NCBI RefSeq assembly: GCF_019703515.2
Contig: NC_059362.1
Coordinates: 42,957,826-43,021,825, forward strand
DNA from: Myxocyprinus asiaticus
Taxonomy: Eukaryota; Chordata; Actinopteri; Cypriniformes; Catostomidae
Direction: 5' to 3'
DNA: 64,000 nucleotides
Shown here: positions 61,804-64,000 of the stretch, one piece after another
How positions within the stretch are numbered: the stretch's first letter is position 1
How the letters are laid out: every line of letters starts with the position of its first letter
Translations under genes and position numbers: made by a program
Notes under the pieces: generated by a model
Databases searched by the model: none
What the model was told of the DNA's origin: nothing
What the model saw: only the letters and a program-made list of their open reading frames with translations

Positions 61804-62800
61804 TGTGTGTCTGGAGATCAGCATCAATGACAGACAAATCATTCTCTCATTCACATTTCTCTCACACTTAATTAAAACAGCCAGTGATTACTTTGGTGTG
61901 GCGAGGGTGGATTCGAATGTATTATTCCACCCATCACTGATGTTTATCAGAGAGCGTAATGACACGTATCTCTTGCTCTTTCCTCCTGAGTGACATTCAT
62001 TAGCTGATTGGATCTGTGCATTGATCAATTGTGGGTTGAATGAGGCCTTGCTGCCTTTCACGTGGCGCTCTGGAGACGCAACATTATCGACATCTGTGAA
62101 ATGTGTTAACAGAATCAAAGGGCCCTTGTGACACTCACAACAACACAAACAAAACACCCCTGGAACCATTTAAATCACAAATGTCATCTACTATTGAATC
62201 TACTGCTTCAGACAGCAGCCAGAAAGACAATACTGCTGTCAGAGTCACACACTAATGTTTGTTTTTCTATAATGGTGGGGACTTTCCATTAAAGATAGAC
62301 CAATATATAGGCCAGGCGATTAATCACCCGATATTTGGTCAATTTGAAGTTATCAGCAAAGACCAGTAAGCCTCTGACAGTGCGCATAGTCAATGGATAA
62401 TCCATCAATTTTAAGTAAATAGTGTGTAAAATAAATGTTCAGCAGATTTGTGGACATATTTTTAGCTGCCATTACGTACAGGCGAAAATCACATGTCTGA
62501 TCGTCCAGAAAAATTACTGCACACATCTCCTCAGCAAGCCACATGCTTTGGGTATCATTCAAGTCTGTAGCACAAATGGTGCAGTTACATGACAAAGTTT
62601 AATACTTAGGGTTAAGAGTTTGTTCAAATCCCAGACACTAAGTATGAGCAATAGTAATAGTGATGCTTGCCTTAGCAAACGGTTTAATCATACCATATAA
62701 TCAAGTGTCACAGGGAATCTTACACGCACACCTGGTTTGATAGTTTGTTGTGTAAGCATTATTACAGAGGCTACTATCAACACAAAAACAGGTGCTGGCC
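61804..62800. other. Receptor intron sequence, no exon seen
   Basis: No exon. A hAT-like end AGACCAATATATAGGCCAGG is at 62296, without a partner. Confidence 0.3.
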
Positions 62801-62821
62801 AGTTCTTCGGGTGTGTGTATG

Positions 62822-62825
<4 letters not shown>

Positions 62826-62857
<32 letters not shown>
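62826..62857. repeat. (TG)n microsatellite
   Basis: About 16 uninterrupted TG units, preceded by GTGTGTGTATGCATG. Confidence 0.9.
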
Positions 62858-62858
<1 letters not shown>

Positions 62859-62889
62859 GTTGACATACCAGTGCAGTCTTTGGACAAAT

Positions 62890-63410
62890 TAGTGCACTGG
62901 CGTAGAATCTGGGGAGATGGGGGGCACACGTCACCCCCCAATGCTGTGAAGGGGGTGAGTTGTCCCCCCCACCCCCTAATCATGCATCTGTCCTTGTTTA
63001 TATATTTTTATCAGTGCTGAAAATAATTTCGTATGATATACCTTGCAACTGCGTGGCTGTGAGTCTGTCATATTGAGGCAAAATCTGAAGTCCCCCCTCC
63101 GTTGTACGAGTTGGTATCGCCCAACTAGACGGCGGTGTCACGTGGTACCTGTTACTTTTCTCAACGCTGGCTAGGATGCATAAACTCACAGTCGTTTATT
63201 ATTACTGGATGAGGATTTTTTTAAATGCTTTTATAGATAATGCTGAGGCGGTTTCATTGACGGGTATGAATCCTTGCAATTATCAGTTTTTATTAAAAAT
63301 AACTATCCAGTGTAAAATGTCTCCAAATAGATGTAAAGCATTCTTAGATTTAAATGCAGATGAATGGAGGATTCGGTTTTCAAGCGTCAAGCGCCCCCTG
63401 CAGGAATAAA
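62890..63410. repeat. Fragment of a fish transposable element
   Basis: GGCGTAGAATCTGGGGAGAT followed by G-rich/C-rich runs (GGGGGGCACACGTCACCCCC) is the start of a widespread fish element. Ends near AAGCGCCCCCTGCAGG (63390). No reliable coding sequence. Confidence 0.45.
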
Positions 63411-64000
63411 ACTCACAAGACAGTCAGTGGCTGACAATGGGCAATTTCGGTCTATAGGTTTGTTACCCACACAAAACTTTCGTATGAATTTAGAAAACAT
63501 GAAATATATCACATGAGTCATATGTGGAGTCAGTGAAAATGTTAAAGGCGTCCATAGTAATTATCAGTTGTTTTCATGGTGAGGAAAGCAGACAGGCATT
63601 TCGGATGAGCAGGTAAGAATTGTAATTTTCTGAAAGGATCATTTTTTTTTCTGAAACATTAACCCTAATGCTTTTTCTGAATGTTTGATATGATACAGTG
63701 TATAAATATTTAAGAGTATGCATTGAATTAGGGATGACTGGATTATACAGTTTTACTATTAACCGAAATTAAAAATATCACAGTTAATTTAACTGTAAGA
63801 ATTTAGAATCCACGGTTAAAAACTGTGAAATGCTTTATTTACACGTGGCAAAAATATTATATATAATGTATAAATATATAATACAAAAGAGTTTTTCTTA
63901 AGATTTTGTAAGCCTAAATGGGAAAATTCTGTGTGGGTACTGGAGCTGTTGCTATGGTTACGGACGGTGGCCGCGTGGTGCTTTAATGGCCATGTATCGC
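63411..64000. other. Gene-free end of window
   Basis: No exon. A hAT-type end TAGGGATGACTGGATTATAC begins at 63731 and its element probably runs out of the window. Confidence 0.3.

Noticed and set aside
61638..62983. Frames rich in HTHT and VCVC
   Set aside because: Translations of CA/TG microsatellites.

Overview
The window is vertebrate nuclear DNA, almost certainly from a teleost and probably a cypriniform: genes are split into short exons with GT-AG introns, and the DNA between exons is dense with fish-type repeats (Tc1-like, hAT, piggyBac-like and DIRS elements, LINE fragments, tRNA-derived SINEs, MITEs, microsatellites). There are no operons, CRISPR arrays or functional RNA genes. Most long reading frames in it are repeat-derived or chance; the real genes were found by joining exons at splice sites.

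Layout. (1) 1-12250: no host exon recognised; mobile DNA, probably an upstream intron of wdr26. It holds a scrambled Tc1-like element, small MITEs and a nearly complete but inactivated DIRS1-like tyrosine-recombinase retrotransposon (6670-11999). (2) 12251-26326 (+): the last twelve coding exons of wdr26 (CTLH region, WD40 propeller, stop), all in frame (474 codons plus stop); the 5' exons lie outside. The 3' UTR runs to about 28945. (3) 29488-34737 (+): a complete eight-exon fez2 gene (338 aa) behind a CpG-rich promoter. (4) 40233-42458 (-): four in-frame 3' exons of ush2a (membrane span, cytoplasmic tail, PDZ-binding C-terminus). A fifth exon at 47690-47771 carries an in-frame stop, and the giant extracellular part is absent. 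(5) 57829-60290 (-): the last two ligand-binding-domain exons of an estrogen-related receptor, best read as an esrrg paralogue; its 5' part lies beyond the window.

The gene order ush2a-esrrg on one strand matches the conserved vertebrate neighbourhood, in which ESRRG lies 5' of USH2A. Here only 15.4 kb separates the retained ush2a exons from the 3' end of the receptor gene, too little for a coding sequence of about 15 kb. The locus is therefore a 5'-truncated ush2a relic, perhaps the second copy left by genome duplication. Its four tail exons are nevertheless open, in phase and correctly spliced, and could encode a roughly 197-aa membrane protein. This is the most interesting observation in the window.

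The repeats give a readable insertion history. Four hAT elements have perfect 8-bp target duplications. A hAT sits inside a piggyBac-like element inside a third inverted-repeat element. A Tc1-like element lies inside another inverted-repeat element. SINEs are inserted in a second piggyBac-like copy and in a 139-bp satellite. Other structures include a 229-bp tandem trimer carrying tRNA-Gly-like sequence, several hairpin-forming long palindromes, and a (CA)n/(TG)n palindrome in the receptor intron.
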